Assembly (NCBI RefSeq): GCF_947488945.1
Contig: NZ_CANLBS010000011.1
Coordinates: 1 to 64,000 of the forward strand
Direction of reading: 5' to 3'
Source: an uncultured Streptomyces sp.
GTDB taxonomy: Bacteria > Actinomycetota > Actinomycetes > Streptomycetales > Streptomycetaceae
Length of the DNA stretch: 64,000 nt
Positions 53,693-62,844 of the stretch are shown here, in pieces (position 1 is the first letter of the stretch; every line of letters starts with the position of its first letter). A program made the position numbers and the translations under genes. The notes below the pieces were generated by a model. That model saw only the letters and a program-made list of their open reading frames with translations, searched no databases and had not been told where the DNA came from.

Positions 53693-54292
53693 ATGCTGAA
53701 GGTGGGCCTGACCGGCGGGATCGGCGCCGGCAAGAGTGAAGTGTCGCGGCTGCTCGTCTCGTACGGAGCCGTGCTGATCGACGCCGACCGGATCGCCCGC
53801 GAGGTCGTCGAACCCGGCAGCCCCGGCCTTGCCGCCGTCGTGGAGGAGTTCGGACCCGGCGTGCTCGCCGAGGACGGCTCGCTGGACCGCCCCGCGCTCG
53901 GCTCGGTCGTCTTCGCCGACCCGGACGCGCTCGCCGCGCTCAACGCGATCGTGCACCCGCTGGTCCGCGACCGTTCCGCCGCCCTGGAAGCCGAGGCGGA
54001 CCCCGCCTCCGTGGTCGTCCACGACGTTCCGCTGCTCACCGAGAACGGACTGGCCCCGCTCTACGACCTGGTGGTGGTGGTCGACGCCACCCCCCGGACG
54101 CAGCTCGACCGGCTGGTACGGCTGCGCGGCATGACGGAGGCGGACGCCCGCGCGCGGATGGCCGCACAGGCCGACCGTGAGAAGCGGCTCGCCGTCGCCG
54201 ACCTGGTGATCGACAACGACGGCTCCCTGGCACAGCTGGAGCCCCGGGTCCGGGCCGTGTGGGACGAACTGGTCCGGCGCGCCGCCGGCTGA
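53693..54292 (+). CDS. coaE: Dephospho-CoA kinase
   Basis: Last step of coenzyme A synthesis: phosphorylates the ribose 3'-OH of dephospho-CoA. 199 residues. P-loop GLTGGIGAGKSEVSRLL at 5-21, DADRIAREVVEPG for substrate binding, HPLVRD, VVHDVPLLTENGL, and the lid region RLRGMTEADARARMAAQ. Normal length for the single-domain form. Confidence 0.95.
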   Translation: MLKVGLTGGIGAGKSEVSRLLVSYGAVLIDADRIAREVVEPGSPGLAAVVEEFGPGVLAEDGSLDRPALGSVVFADPDALAALNAIVHPLVRDRSAALEAEADPASVVVHDVPLLTENGLAPLYDLVVVVDATPRTQLDRLVRLRGMTEADARARMAAQADREKRLAVADLVIDNDGSLAQLEPRVRAVWDELVRRAAG

Positions 54293-54293
54293 A

Positions 54294-54322
54294 CGCGGCC
54301 CCCCCGCACGCGAGGGGCCGCG
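54294..54322 (+). terminator. Terminator after coaE
   Basis: 9-bp stem (CGCGGCCCC / GGGGCCGCG) with an 11-base loop, just after the coaE stop. Confidence 0.6.
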
Positions 54323-54379
54323 GAACAGCTGACGACCGCCGGACGTTGAAACCGTGCGAGCGAAGGGAAGGATGAGTCC

Positions 54380-54751
54380 GTGCCCGAGAGGAACCCGGAA
54401 ACCCATGTCATCGATTTCCGCGCGGCCGAGCAGTTGCTGGCCGCACGGGATCCACGCGGTGCGGTCAAGCTGCTCGACTCCGTGATCGCGGCCCACCCGG
54501 AGAACACCGCGGCCCGCCTGCTGCGCGCCCGCGCCTTCTTCGCCGCCGCCCAACTGCGCCCGGCCGAGCTGGAGTTCGAACTGGTCCTGGAGCGCGAGCC
54601 GGACAACGCGTTCGCGCACTTCGCGCTCGCCCGCACCTTCCAGCGGGCCGGCCGCGAGGAGCAGGCCACCCGGCACTTCCGGCTCGCCGCCGCGCTCGAC
54701 CCGAACCCGGAGTACCTCAAGGCCGCGCGCTTCGACGACCGCGAGGGCTGA
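54380..54751 (+). CDS. Small TPR-repeat protein
   Basis: 123 residues composed of about three tetratricopeptide helical pairs (VKLLDSVIAAHPENTAARLL, FELVLEREPDNAFAHFALAR, RHFRLAAALDPNPEYLKAA). No export signal. A protein-interaction scaffold of unknown partner. Conserved placement just downstream of coaE suggests shared expression. Confidence 0.82.
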   Translation: MPERNPETHVIDFRAAEQLLAARDPRGAVKLLDSVIAAHPENTAARLLRARAFFAAAQLRPAELEFELVLEREPDNAFAHFALARTFQRAGREEQATRHFRLAAALDPNPEYLKAARFDDREG

Positions 54752-54754
54752 CGG

Positions 54755-54779
54755 GGACGCCGCGCGCCCGGCGGCGTCC
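54755..54779. terminator. Terminator after the TPR gene
   Basis: 9-bp stem (GGACGCCGC / GCGGCGTCC) with a 7-base loop between convergent genes. Confidence 0.6.
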
Positions 54780-54806
54780 TCCCCGGCCGGGGAGGGGCCG
54801 GGGGTG

Positions 54807-55136
54807 TCACCGCTCCGGCGGCCGGGTCCCGTCCCGGTCGCCCGGCACCGGCTGTCGGCGGCCCCGCGCGCCGTCCTCGCGCACCGGTTCGTAAGGCGGG
54901 ACGTCCCGGCCCGGCTGGAAGTGCGCGCCCTGCCTCATGTGGCGCACGATCAGTGCCAGGTCGGTCACGGTGACCGCCAGCAGCACCCCGCAGGCCGCCG
55001 CCCACCCGGGGCGGCCCGCCCAGACGAACGCGGCCAGTCCGAACAGGGCCCAGACCGCGGCCCACAGGCTCAGCCAGAGTCGCATCCGCAGCGGGCTGCG
55101 GGCGGTGACGGGTTCATTGCCGGTACGCATGGGCAT
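54807..55136 (-). CDS. Small two-helix membrane protein, DUF6343-like
   Basis: About 109 residues. RTGNEPVTARSPLRMRLWLSL is a conserved start of a small Streptomyces family I recall as DUF6343. Two hydrophobic helices (about 18-40 and 45-65) precede a charged Arg/Asp/Pro tail. The ATG at 55134-55136 follows GGAGGGTGAGG. Function unknown. Confidence 0.72.
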   Translation of the reverse strand: MPMRTGNEPVTARSPLRMRLWLSLWAAVWALFGLAAFVWAGRPGWAAACGVLLAVTVTDLALIVRHMRQGAHFQPGRDVPPYEPVREDGARGRRQPVPGDRDGTRPPER

Positions 55137-55227
55137 CGCCTCACCCTCCAGCATGGACCCGCCCGCCCGCCGGTGTCACGCGTCCGGCAGGGGCGGCACC
55201 GGGACCCCGTCAGTGGATCGGCGCCCG

Positions 55228-55584
55228 TCAGTGGACGAAGGTGTAGCTCCGCCACGGCAGCGAGCGGGGGGCCTTCTCGTCGGAGAACGACCGGGAGACG
55301 TAGGTCGTCCCGCCGCCCGTGCAGTCGCGGGTGCGGTACAGCACCATGTCGACCAGCGAGCCGTTCTCGATCGCCTTCACCCCGGCCGGCGCCATCCGGT
55401 GGCAGCCGCGCACCGTCGGGCTCATCACGCTGATCTCCTTGTCCCGCTCGGTGACGTAGGTGATCGGTCCCACCGCCGTCCGGCCGAGCCCCGAGCAGCC
55501 CGACACGGCGAGCGCCAGGAGCACCGCGGCGGCTGCGGCGCGGGAGGGGGAGGGGCGGCGGCGTACGGGCGCGGTCACGGACAT
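55228..55584 (-). CDS. Small putative lipoprotein
   Basis: 118 residues. Arg-rich N terminus, hydrophobic segment and lipobox VSGC (Cys about 30). The mature part has two Cys (RGCHRM, RDCTGG) that could form a disulfide, and short beta-prone stretches (ISVMSPTVRGC, TTYVSRSF). No known domain. ATG at 55582-55584 with GAGGAT upstream. Confidence 0.7.
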   Translation of the reverse strand: MSVTAPVRRRPSPSRAAAAAVLLALAVSGCSGLGRTAVGPITYVTERDKEISVMSPTVRGCHRMAPAGVKAIENGSLVDMVLYRTRDCTGGGTTYVSRSFSDEKAPRSLPWRSYTFVH

Positions 55585-55785
55585 GGGCGGATCCTCGTCT
55601 GCTCGGCGTGCTGGCGTGGCCACCCTGCCCGCCCCGGCCTGCCCCGGCACCCGGAGGAAGCCGACCGGGCGACATCCGGCCCGACGGGTACCCCGCAGGG
55701 CTTCCCCCGACACACTCATCAGACATACCGTGTGATAAGGCAATCAATTGGGGCGTACGCGTCCCTGTCGCGTCAGGGGGCCGTC

Positions 55786-56718
55786 ATGGTCCAGGAACTC
55801 GTGGTCGCGATCGTGGCGCTGCTCGCCGTGTGCGGCCTGTACGCCGCCGCGGCGGCGCGCGTCGTCAAGCAGTACGAACGGGGCGTGGTGCTGCGGCTCG
55901 GCAGACTCCGCGACGACGTCCGCGGCCCGGGGTTCACCATGGTGCTGCCGGGCATCGAGCGGCTCCGCAAGGTCAACATGCAGATCGTGACCCTGCCGGT
56001 GCCGGCCCAGGACGGCATCACCCGGGACAACGTCACGGTCCGGGTGGACGCCGTCATCTACTTCAAGGTGGTCGACGCGGCGAGCGCGCTGGTGAAGGTG
56101 GAGGACTACCGGTTCGCCGTCTCCCAGATGGCCCAGACCTCGCTGCGGTCGATCATCGGCAAGAGCGACCTGGACGACCTGCTCTCCAACCGGGAGAAGC
56201 TGAACGAGGGGCTGGAGCTGATGATCGACAGCCCGGCGGTCGGCTGGGGCGTGCAGATCGACCGGGTCGAGATCAAGGACGTCTCGCTGCCGGAGACGAT
56301 GAAGCGCTCCATGGCGCGCCAGGCCGAGGCGGACCGTGAGCGGCGCGCCCGGGTCATCAACGCCGACGCCGAACTGCAGGCGTCGAAGAAGCTGGCCGAG
56401 GCGGCCGGCGAGATGTCCCGGCAGCCCGCGGCCCTCCAGCTGCGGCTGCTCCAGACCGTGGTCGCGGTGGCGGCGGAGAAGAACTCGACGCTGGTGCTGC
56501 CGTTCCCGGTGGAGCTGCTGCGCTTCCTGGAACGGGCCCAGCAGCCGCAGGCGGCGGGGGAACCGCGGGCGGCGCGGACGCCGGCGCCGGAACCCGCGCG
56601 CGGCGGACCGCGGGAGGCCGGGGACGCGGCGCGGACGTTGGACGGACGCGCCCCCGGGAACGGGACCGTGCCGTCACCCGACGTCGGGCCGGTCACCCGG
56701 CACCCGGTCGCGCACTGA
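55786..56718 (+). CDS. Band 7/SPFH membrane protein
   Basis: 310 residues. One N-terminal membrane helix (about 4-24), then an SPFH domain: VVKQYERGVVLRLGRL, GPGFTMVLPGIERLRKVNMQ, and the coiled-coil MARQAEADRERRARVINADAELQASKKLAEAA. The last 65 residues are Ala/Pro/Arg/Gly-rich and probably disordered. Stomatin-like oligomeric scaffold. No NfeD partner gene is adjacent. Confidence 0.9.
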   Translation: MVQELVVAIVALLAVCGLYAAAAARVVKQYERGVVLRLGRLRDDVRGPGFTMVLPGIERLRKVNMQIVTLPVPAQDGITRDNVTVRVDAVIYFKVVDAASALVKVEDYRFAVSQMAQTSLRSIIGKSDLDDLLSNREKLNEGLELMIDSPAVGWGVQIDRVEIKDVSLPETMKRSMARQAEADRERRARVINADAELQASKKLAEAAGEMSRQPAALQLRLLQTVVAVAAEKNSTLVLPFPVELLRFLERAQQPQAAGEPRAARTPAPEPARGGPREAGDAARTLDGRAPGNGTVPSPDVGPVTRHPVAH

Positions 56719-56956
56719 GCCGCGGGCACCGCCGGAAGTGCCACAGCCCGGCCGGGGCCTCGGGGCCTCCGCCGGGCCGGTACGGCCCCGCCGACACTGC
56801 GGTCGGCACCTGCGGTCGGCACCTGCCACAGGGCGCGCCCACCCGGCCCGCCATCCGGCCCGCGCCGCCCTCGCCGGGACGGGTTGTCAGAGCCCCCGCC
56901 TAGACTCGACGCAGAGGAAGTGGCCAGGTGGGGGACAGGACGGGAGGGGGCGGGCG

Positions 56957-59911
56957 ATGGCAGCGGGAGCCGTGTACGAACACGTCGACGCGCTGCTGCG
57001 GCGTGCCGCCGTCTTCCTGCCCGCCGAGGTGCCGCGCGACGGACGGGTCGCGTTCTGGGACCCGGGCGACGGGCCCTGGGACCCGGCGGACCACCTGCCG
57101 GCCGCGGGCGCTGCCGAGGCACCCGGGCCCGACGATCCGGCGGTCGGCGAGATCACCGTCGTGCGGCGGCACGGCGCGGACGGGGTGCGCGGACGCGCGG
57201 TCCCCGCGCTGCTGCTGTCCGTCGCCGACGCGCTGCCGCTGCTCGCGGCCGCCCGCGAGCGGACCACGGTCCACCCCGCCACCCGCTGCTGGGGGGCCGC
57301 CGCCCTGCACGCCCTCGGCCTGGTGGCGCGCGGCAGGCTGCTGCCCGGCCTGACCGCCGGCAGCCACGACGCCTGGCGGGCCGGGCCGCGCGACGCCGAG
57401 GACGTCGCCCATCTGCGGGCCGTCGCCGCCGCGCTGCCGCCCGAGGGGCACGCCGTCCCGCTGCCGGACACGACCCCGCTGCTGCTGCCCGAGCCGGTGC
57501 ACCTGGTGGGCGCGTTCCTCGACGCGGTCGCCGACACACTGCCCCGCACACCCGCCGCCGCGTACGCCGTGGGGGCCCCGTTCGCCGCCCGCGAGGCCCA
57601 GTACCTGCCGGGGGCCGCCGCCTGGGCGGTCGAGGTCGCCTCCGGCCTCGACACGGGCGTGAAGGTCTCCCTGCGGCTCGACCTCTCCGCCTTCGAACTC
57701 TTCGACGCCTCCGACACCTACGCCCCCGATGCCCCCGACTCCGACGCCCACGCCTCCGACGGCACCGGGGGAACCGGCGCCCCCGCGACCGACCCCGCCC
57801 GGCGTCACGCGGCGGCCGCGATCGTCCAGGTGCACAGCCTCGCCGACCCCACGCAGGTCGCCGACGCCGCGGCGCTCTGGGCCGGCACGGCGGGGGAGGC
57901 GTTCGGGCCGCGCGCCCAGGTCGACGCGGTCCTCGCGCTGCGCCGGGCCGCCCGCGTCTGGGACCCGTTGGAACGCCTGCTCGACCAGCCGGTGCCCGAC
58001 GTGCTCGCGGTCACCGAGGACGAGCTGTACGACCTCCTCGGGCCGGCCGGCACCCGGCTCGCCGACGCGGGCGTCGCGCTGCACTGGCCGCGCGAGCTGG
58101 CCCGTTCGCTCAGCGCCGCCGCGGTGGTCCGGACCGCCCCCGGATCCGCGACCGACGGCACCTCGTTCTTCGACGCGGAGAGCCTGTTCACCTTCGACTG
58201 GCAGCTCTCCCTCGGAGACGACGAGCTCACCGAGGCGGAGATGGACACCCTGGCCGAGGCGCACCGGCCGGTGGTGCGGCTGCGCGACCAGTGGGTGCTG
58301 GTCGATCCCGCGCTGGTGCGCAGGGCCCGCAAGCGCGAGCTGGGCCTGCTGGACCCGGTGGACGCCCTCGCCGTCGCCCTCACCGGCAGCGCGGAGGTGG
58401 ACGGCGAGCACGTGCCCGCGGTACCCACCGGCGCGCTGGCCGCCCTGCGCTCCCGCATCCTCGACACCGACGCCACCCTGCCGCCCCCGCCCGGCCTGCA
58501 CGCGACCCTGCGCGACTACCAGCTCCGCGGCCTGGCCTGGCTGGACCGGATGACGTCACTGGGGCTCGGCGGCTGCCTCGCCGACGACATGGGGCTCGGC
58601 AAGACCATCACCGTGATCGCCCTCCACCTGCACCGCGCCCACCCCGCCCCGACCCTCGTGGTCTGCCCCGCCTCCCTCCTCGGCAACTGGCACCGCGAGA
58701 TCAACCGCTTCGCCCCCGGCGTCCCGGTCCGCCGCTTCCACGGCAGCGACCGCACCCTCGCCGCGCCCGGCGACGGCTTCGTCCTCACCACCTACGGCAC
58801 CATGCGCACCAGCGCCGAGGAACTGGCCGCCCACACCTGGGGCCTGGTCGTCGCCGACGAGGCCCAGCACGTGAAGAACCCGCACTCCTCCACGGCCAAG
58901 GCGCTGCGCACCATCCCCGCGCCCGCCCGCGTCGCCCTCACCGGCACCCCCGTCGAGAACAACCTCTCCGAGCTGTGGGCCCTGCTCGACTGGACCACCC
59001 CCGGACTCCTCGGCCCCCTCAAGGCGTTCCGCGCCCGGCACGCCCGCATCGTCGAGAACACCGGCACCGCCGCGGGCCTCGGCAACGACGAGGCGGTCGA
59101 CCGGCTCGCCCGGCTGGTCCGGCCGTTCCTGCTGCGCCGCAAGAAGTCCGATCCGGGCATCGCCCCCGAACTGCCGCCCAAGACCGAGACCGACCACCCC
59201 GTCTCCCTCACCCGCGAACAGGCCACCCTCTACGAGGCGGCGGTGCGCGAGACCATGACGCTCATCGAGGCGTCCGAGGGCATCGCCCGGCGCGGGCTGA
59301 TCATGAAGCTGCTCGGCTCCCTCAAACAGATCTGCAACCACCCCGCGCAGTACCTGAAAGAGGACGCGGCCCGGCTGCACGGCCGGTCCGGGAAGCTCGC
59401 CCTGCTCGACGAGCTCCTGGACACGATCCTGTCCGAGGACGGCTCCGTGCTGATCTTCACCCAGTACGTCTCGATGGCCCGGCTGCTCTCCGCCCACCTG
59501 ACCGCACGGGCGGTCCCCAGCCAGCTCCTGCACGGCGGCACGCCGGTGCCGGAGCGCGAGGCGATGGTCGACCGGTTCCAGGCGGGCGAGACGCCCGTCT
59601 TCCTGCTCTCCCTCAAGGCGGCGGGCACCGGCCTCAACCTCACCCGGGCCGCCCACGTCGTGCACTACGACCGCTGGTGGAACCCCGCGGTCGAGGAGCA
59701 GGCCACCGACCGCGCCTACCGCATCGGCCAGACCCAGCCCGTGCAGGTCCACCGGCTCATCGCCGAGGGCACCGTCGAGGACCGCATCGGCGAGCTGCTG
59801 GAGTCCAAGCGGGCCCTCGCCGACGCCGTGCTCGGCAGCGGCGAGGCCGCGCTGACCGAGCTGAGCGACCGCGATCTCGCCGACCTCGTCTCCCTGAGGA
59901 GGCCCGCGTGA
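56957..59911 (+). CDS. SNF2-family DEAD/DEAH helicase
   Basis: 984 residues. The N-terminal 500 residues match bacterial SNF2-associated regions. The motor starts near 515 with the Q-like LRDYQLRGLAWLDRM; Walker A DDMGLGKTITV near 545, VADEAQHVKNP (motif II), LTGTPVENNLSELWALLDW (III), and in the second RecA domain LLSLKAAGTGLNLTRA and TDRAYRIGQTQPVQVHRL (V-VI). ATP-driven DNA translocase, probably in repair or nucleoid remodelling. Stop overlaps the SWIM gene as GTGA, so the two are coupled. Confidence 0.92.
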   Translation: MAAGAVYEHVDALLRRAAVFLPAEVPRDGRVAFWDPGDGPWDPADHLPAAGAAEAPGPDDPAVGEITVVRRHGADGVRGRAVPALLLSVADALPLLAAARERTTVHPATRCWGAAALHALGLVARGRLLPGLTAGSHDAWRAGPRDAEDVAHLRAVAAALPPEGHAVPLPDTTPLLLPEPVHLVGAFLDAVADTLPRTPAAAYAVGAPFAAREAQYLPGAAAWAVEVASGLDTGVKVSLRLDLSAFELFDASDTYAPDAPDSDAHASDGTGGTGAPATDPARRHAAAAIVQVHSLADPTQVADAAALWAGTAGEAFGPRAQVDAVLALRRAARVWDPLERLLDQPVPDVLAVTEDELYDLLGPAGTRLADAGVALHWPRELARSLSAAAVVRTAPGSATDGTSFFDAESLFTFDWQLSLGDDELTEAEMDTLAEAHRPVVRLRDQWVLVDPALVRRARKRELGLLDPVDALAVALTGSAEVDGEHVPAVPTGALAALRSRILDTDATLPPPPGLHATLRDYQLRGLAWLDRMTSLGLGGCLADDMGLGKTITVIALHLHRAHPAPTLVVCPASLLGNWHREINRFAPGVPVRRFHGSDRTLAAPGDGFVLTTYGTMRTSAEELAAHTWGLVVADEAQHVKNPHSSTAKALRTIPAPARVALTGTPVENNLSELWALLDWTTPGLLGPLKAFRARHARIVENTGTAAGLGNDEAVDRLARLVRPFLLRRKKSDPGIAPELPPKTETDHPVSLTREQATLYEAAVRETMTLIEASEGIARRGLIMKLLGSLKQICNHPAQYLKEDAARLHGRSGKLALLDELLDTILSEDGSVLIFTQYVSMARLLSAHLTARAVPSQLLHGGTPVPEREAMVDRFQAGETPVFLLSLKAAGTGLNLTRAAHVVHYDRWWNPAVEEQATDRAYRIGQTQPVQVHRLIAEGTVEDRIGELLESKRALADAVLGSGEAALTELSDRDLADLVSLRRPA

Positions 59912-61227
59912 GCCCGCGCCCCGCCGGCCCCCGCGCCGGAGCCCGCCCGGCCGCCCCGCAGGGGCCCCGCGCCCGGCCCGGACCCGACGGGCTGCGCCGC
60001 ACCTTCGACGCGGTGCCCGCCCGCGCCACCGCCCCCGGCGAGCCGTTCGCCGCGAGCTGGTGGGGCCGGGCCTGGACCGACGCGCTGGAATCCCTCTCGC
60101 TGGACGACGCCCGCCTCGCCCGCGGCCGCGCGTACGCCGACGGGGGACACGTCGCCGCGATCACCGTGACGCCCGGCCGGGTCGTCGCGTACGTCCACGG
60201 CAGCCGGGCCCGCCCGTACCGCGTCGAACTGCGGTTGCGGACCTTCACCGAGAGCGGCTGGGACACCCTGCTCGACGCGGTGTCCGCCCGGCCCGGACAC
60301 TTCTCCGCGCTGCTCGCCAAGGAGATGCCGCACGCCCTCGCGGACACCGCCGAGGCGGCCGGGGTGCGGCTGCTGCCGGCCGCCGACGACCTCGACCCCG
60401 CCTGCACCTGCCCCGACCGGGAAGTGCCCTGCAAGCACGTCGCGGCGCTCTGCTACCAGACCGCCCGGCTCCTCGACAGCGACCCGTTCGTGCTGCTGCT
60501 CCTGCGCGGCCGGGGCGAACGCGAACTCCTCGACGAACTGGCCCTGCGCAACGCCGAGCACGCCGCCCGCGAGCGGCCGGCCGCCCCCGCGACCCCCGGT
60601 GTCCCGGCCCGCGAGGCGCTCGCCGAGCGCTACCTGCCGCCGCTGCCGCCACCGCTGCCCGTAGAGCCGTATCCGGGCCGTCCGCCGTCCTACCCGGACC
60701 TGCCCGGCGCCCGCGACCCGCTCGCCCTGGACCAGCTCGCCACCGACGCGGCCGCGCGCGCCCACGCCGTGCTGACGACCGGCCGCGACCCGCTGGCGGG
60801 CTTCACCCGCTGGCAGGACGCGGTCCGGCTGGCCGCCGCCCGCCCCACCGCCGGGCTCACCGCGACCACCCGTGCCCTGTACCGCGAACTCGCTTACGCC
60901 ACCGGCCGTGACACCACCGAGCTGGCGCGCGCCGTGGCCGCCTGGCGGCAGGGCGGCGCCGGCGGACTGGAGGTGCTGGAAGAGCCCTGGGACCCGCCGG
61001 CCGGCCCCTTCGACCGGGCCAGGCCCGCACTGGCGGCCGCCGGTCTGCCGAGGTTCCAGCCGTGGCGCAACCGCCTCGGCCACCCGGCCGGAACGCTCCA
61101 GCTCCGCTTCGGCCGCGACGGCCGCTGGTACGGCTACGAGTCCGACGCCGGGGCGGAGGACTGGTGGCCGCGCGGCGAGCCGGACCCCGACCCGGTCACC
61201 GCCCTCCGCGCCGTGCACGGCGGCTGA
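59908..61227 (+). CDS. SWIM zinc-finger protein paired with the SNF2 helicase
   Basis: 439 residues. The N-terminal FAASWWGRAWTDALESLSLDDARLARGRAYA and VAYVHGSRARPYRVEL region is typical of bacterial SWIM proteins. The zinc-binding SWIM motif CTCPDREVPCKHVAALCY is near 166-183 (CxCxnCxH). The rest is helical with Pro-rich patches. SWIM domains bind DNA or proteins. Translational coupling to the helicase indicates a two-protein machine. Confidence 0.88.
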   Translation: MSPRPAGPRAGARPAAPQGPRARPGPDGLRRTFDAVPARATAPGEPFAASWWGRAWTDALESLSLDDARLARGRAYADGGHVAAITVTPGRVVAYVHGSRARPYRVELRLRTFTESGWDTLLDAVSARPGHFSALLAKEMPHALADTAEAAGVRLLPAADDLDPACTCPDREVPCKHVAALCYQTARLLDSDPFVLLLLRGRGERELLDELALRNAEHAARERPAAPATPGVPAREALAERYLPPLPPPLPVEPYPGRPPSYPDLPGARDPLALDQLATDAAARAHAVLTTGRDPLAGFTRWQDAVRLAAARPTAGLTATTRALYRELAYATGRDTTELARAVAAWRQGGAGGLEVLEEPWDPPAGPFDRARPALAAAGLPRFQPWRNRLGHPAGTLQLRFGRDGRWYGYESDAGAEDWWPRGEPDPDPVTALRAVHGG

Positions 61228-61350
61228 CCGGAGCGGGCCGGAGCCTGCCCGGGGCAGGCGCGTGCCACCGGAGCCGCCCCGCTCGATCCCCGGCCCACTC
61301 ACCGGATCGCGGGCCGGCTCCCGGCGGCTTCCGCCCCGTTCGCGCCCTGC

Positions 61351-61659
61351 TCACTTCCCGGCCAGGAACAGCAGCACGACGAGGAACACCGCGACGACCG
61401 GCAGCACGATCCACCGCAGGGTCCGCAGCGAGCTGTCCTCGTACTGCGTCATGGCCCCGCCCGCCCCGTGCGCGGTGGCCAGATGCTCGGCCGCCATGTC
61501 GTCGATCCGGCGCGTGGTCAGCAGGGACGGGGACCAGTCGCAGTGCGTGCAGACCAGGAAATCGCGGTAGGGCTCGTACGGGAAGTGGCGTTCGATGTTC
61601 ACCGTGAAGACCCGGCCCGAGGCGTCGGCCGCGGTGAAGTGCCGCATCGGTGCGGGCAT
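61351..61659 (-). CDS. Small protein with CxxC-H zinc-like site and C-terminal membrane anchor
   Basis: 102 residues from the ATG at 61657-61659 (GGGAG upstream). FLVCTHCDWSPSLLTTRRIDDMAAEHLATAH has the spacing of a C2H2-like zinc knuckle. The last 22 residues are one hydrophobic helix (LRTLRWIVLPVVAVFLVVLLFLAGK overall), suggesting a tail-anchored protein. Function unknown. Confidence 0.72.
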   Translation of the reverse strand: MPAPMRHFTAADASGRVFTVNIERHFPYEPYRDFLVCTHCDWSPSLLTTRRIDDMAAEHLATAHGAGGAMTQYEDSSLRTLRWIVLPVVAVFLVVLLFLAGK

Positions 61660-61831
61660 GGCGGTGCTCCCTTCCCGTTCCGGCGCCGTGGTCCCGCCCG
61701 GCCGCATCGGCCGTGCGGCGCACGCCGGTGGGGGGGCGCGGGGCGCACGGCGCGCGACTCTACCGGGTGCGCACCGGGCGAACTCCGGCGCGGGGCGGGT
61801 AAATCCGTGGCAGCCTCCGCCCGGCCGCTGC

Positions 61832-61837
61832 TAGCTT
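61832..61837 (+). promoter_or_regulatory. -10 element of a leaderless-type promoter
   Basis: TAGCTT ends 6 bases before the GTG at 61844, with no ribosome site between. Confidence 0.5.
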
Positions 61838-61843
61838 CCTCGC

Positions 61844-62575
61844 GTGGCGAAACTCAATCAGATCATCGCAGTGGAGAAGGGCGTCAAGTCCAAGGCGCAC
61901 CAGGACCTCACGGCCGCCCACCACGGGCTCCAGAAGGCCGGGCTGCTCGCCGGGATCGCCCGCACCTACCAGCCCAAGGACGAGGAGGGCGAGCAGTTGC
62001 CGCCCGAGTCGACCCTGGTGCAGATCAAGGCCGAGGACGTGCTGCGGGACACCGCGGCGGCACTGACCCGGCTGTTCGACGTGACCGCCACCAAGGACTG
62101 GGCCAACTGCGAGGCCCGTGCCGACGTGCGGGTGGAGGGGCGGGTGCTCGTCGCCGACGTGCCGGTCTCCTATCTGCTGTTCCTGGAGAAGCAGTTGACG
62201 GACCTCGGCACGTTCGTCCGCAAGCTGCCGGTACTGGACGCCTCCGAGGCGTGGACGCAGGACCCCTCGACCGACTCCTGGAAGACGGAGCCGGTGAAGA
62301 CGGTCCGCACCAGGAAGGTGCCCCGCAACCACGTGAAGGCGGAGGCCACCGAGAAGCACCCGGCACAGGTGGACGTCTACCACGAGGACGTGCCGATCGG
62401 TTACTGGACCACCGTGAAGTTCTCCGGGGCCCTGCCCGCGCGCCGGGTGCGGGAGTTGGTGGAGCGGGTGGAGAAGCTCCAGCAGGCCGTGAAGTTCGCC
62501 CGCGAGGAGGCCAACGGCGCGGAGGTCACCGACCGGAGGGTGGGCGACGCGGTATTCGGTTACCTCTTCGGGTGA
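61844..62575 (+). CDS. Conserved hypothetical protein
   Basis: 243 residues, soluble, with charged helices at both ends (LNQIIAVEKGVKSKAHQDL and VRELVERVEKLQQAVKFAREEA). A central beta-rich part includes VADVPVSYLLFLEKQL and ARADVRVEG. I recognise it only as a conserved actinobacterial protein without known function. The length and strong codon bias support a real gene. Its mRNA is probably leaderless. It is the gene immediately upstream of the permuted tRNA-like cluster, separated by a 12-bp hairpin. Confidence 0.8.
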   Translation: MAKLNQIIAVEKGVKSKAHQDLTAAHHGLQKAGLLAGIARTYQPKDEEGEQLPPESTLVQIKAEDVLRDTAAALTRLFDVTATKDWANCEARADVRVEGRVLVADVPVSYLLFLEKQLTDLGTFVRKLPVLDASEAWTQDPSTDSWKTEPVKTVRTRKVPRNHVKAEATEKHPAQVDVYHEDVPIGYWTTVKFSGALPARRVRELVERVEKLQQAVKFAREEANGAEVTDRRVGDAVFGYLFG

Positions 62576-62588
62576 CCGACCATGGATT

Positions 62589-62616
62589 CCCCGGGCCGTC
62601 TTCAGACGGTCCGGGG
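62589..62616 (+). terminator. Terminator after the conserved hypothetical
   Basis: 12-bp stem with one G-U (arms 62589-62600 and 62605-62616) and a TTCA loop, 13 bp after the stop. Confidence 0.75.
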
Positions 62617-62661
62617 TGCGCGAGGAGCGCAAGCTGACACTGAGGCTTGTCGTGAAGGACG

Positions 62662-62769
62662 CGGTTCCGGTGGAGGTTCGAGTCCTCCCTCCGGCACTCC
62701 CGACGCATCCGCGGTTCCCGCCGCCGGACGCGCACGGGCCGGAGTGGCCCAACGGGCAGAGGCAGACCG
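62662..62769 (+). tRNA. Permuted tRNA-like unit 1 (3' half before 5' half)
   Basis: 3' half 62662-62696: anticodon-stem strand CGGTT, 5-base variable loop CCGGT, T-arm GGAGG-TTCGAGT-CCTCC, acceptor strand CTCCGGC, discriminator A. 5' half 62738-62769: acceptor strand GCCGGAG, TG at positions 8-9, D-arm GCC-CAACGGGCAGA-GGC, A26, anticodon-stem strand GACCG. The acceptor pairs 7 of 7 and the anticodon stem 5 of 5 (one G-U). All conserved elements (T8, A14, GG, A21, TTC-A T-loop) are present. The anticodon cannot be read: no U33 appears at the expected spot and the helix simply continues. It may be a tRNA needing processing, a two-piece tRNA, or a tRNA mimic. Confidence 0.65.
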
Positions 62770-62844
62770 CGGTCAATCTCAGACTCTTGCTCCAGACTCA
62801 GCAGCAGCCGCCCATCGCCGGATCGACCGGGCCCGGGCCCACGA

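Noticed and set aside
62610..62696. Reading 62610-62696 as a conventional tRNA gene (CCGGGG as the 5' acceptor strand).
   Set aside because: Only 6 pairs with a G-U and an end mismatch, no proper D-arm, a 10-base anticodon loop, and the CCGGGG is already used by the 12-bp terminator hairpin. The permuted 5' half at 62738 pairs perfectly.
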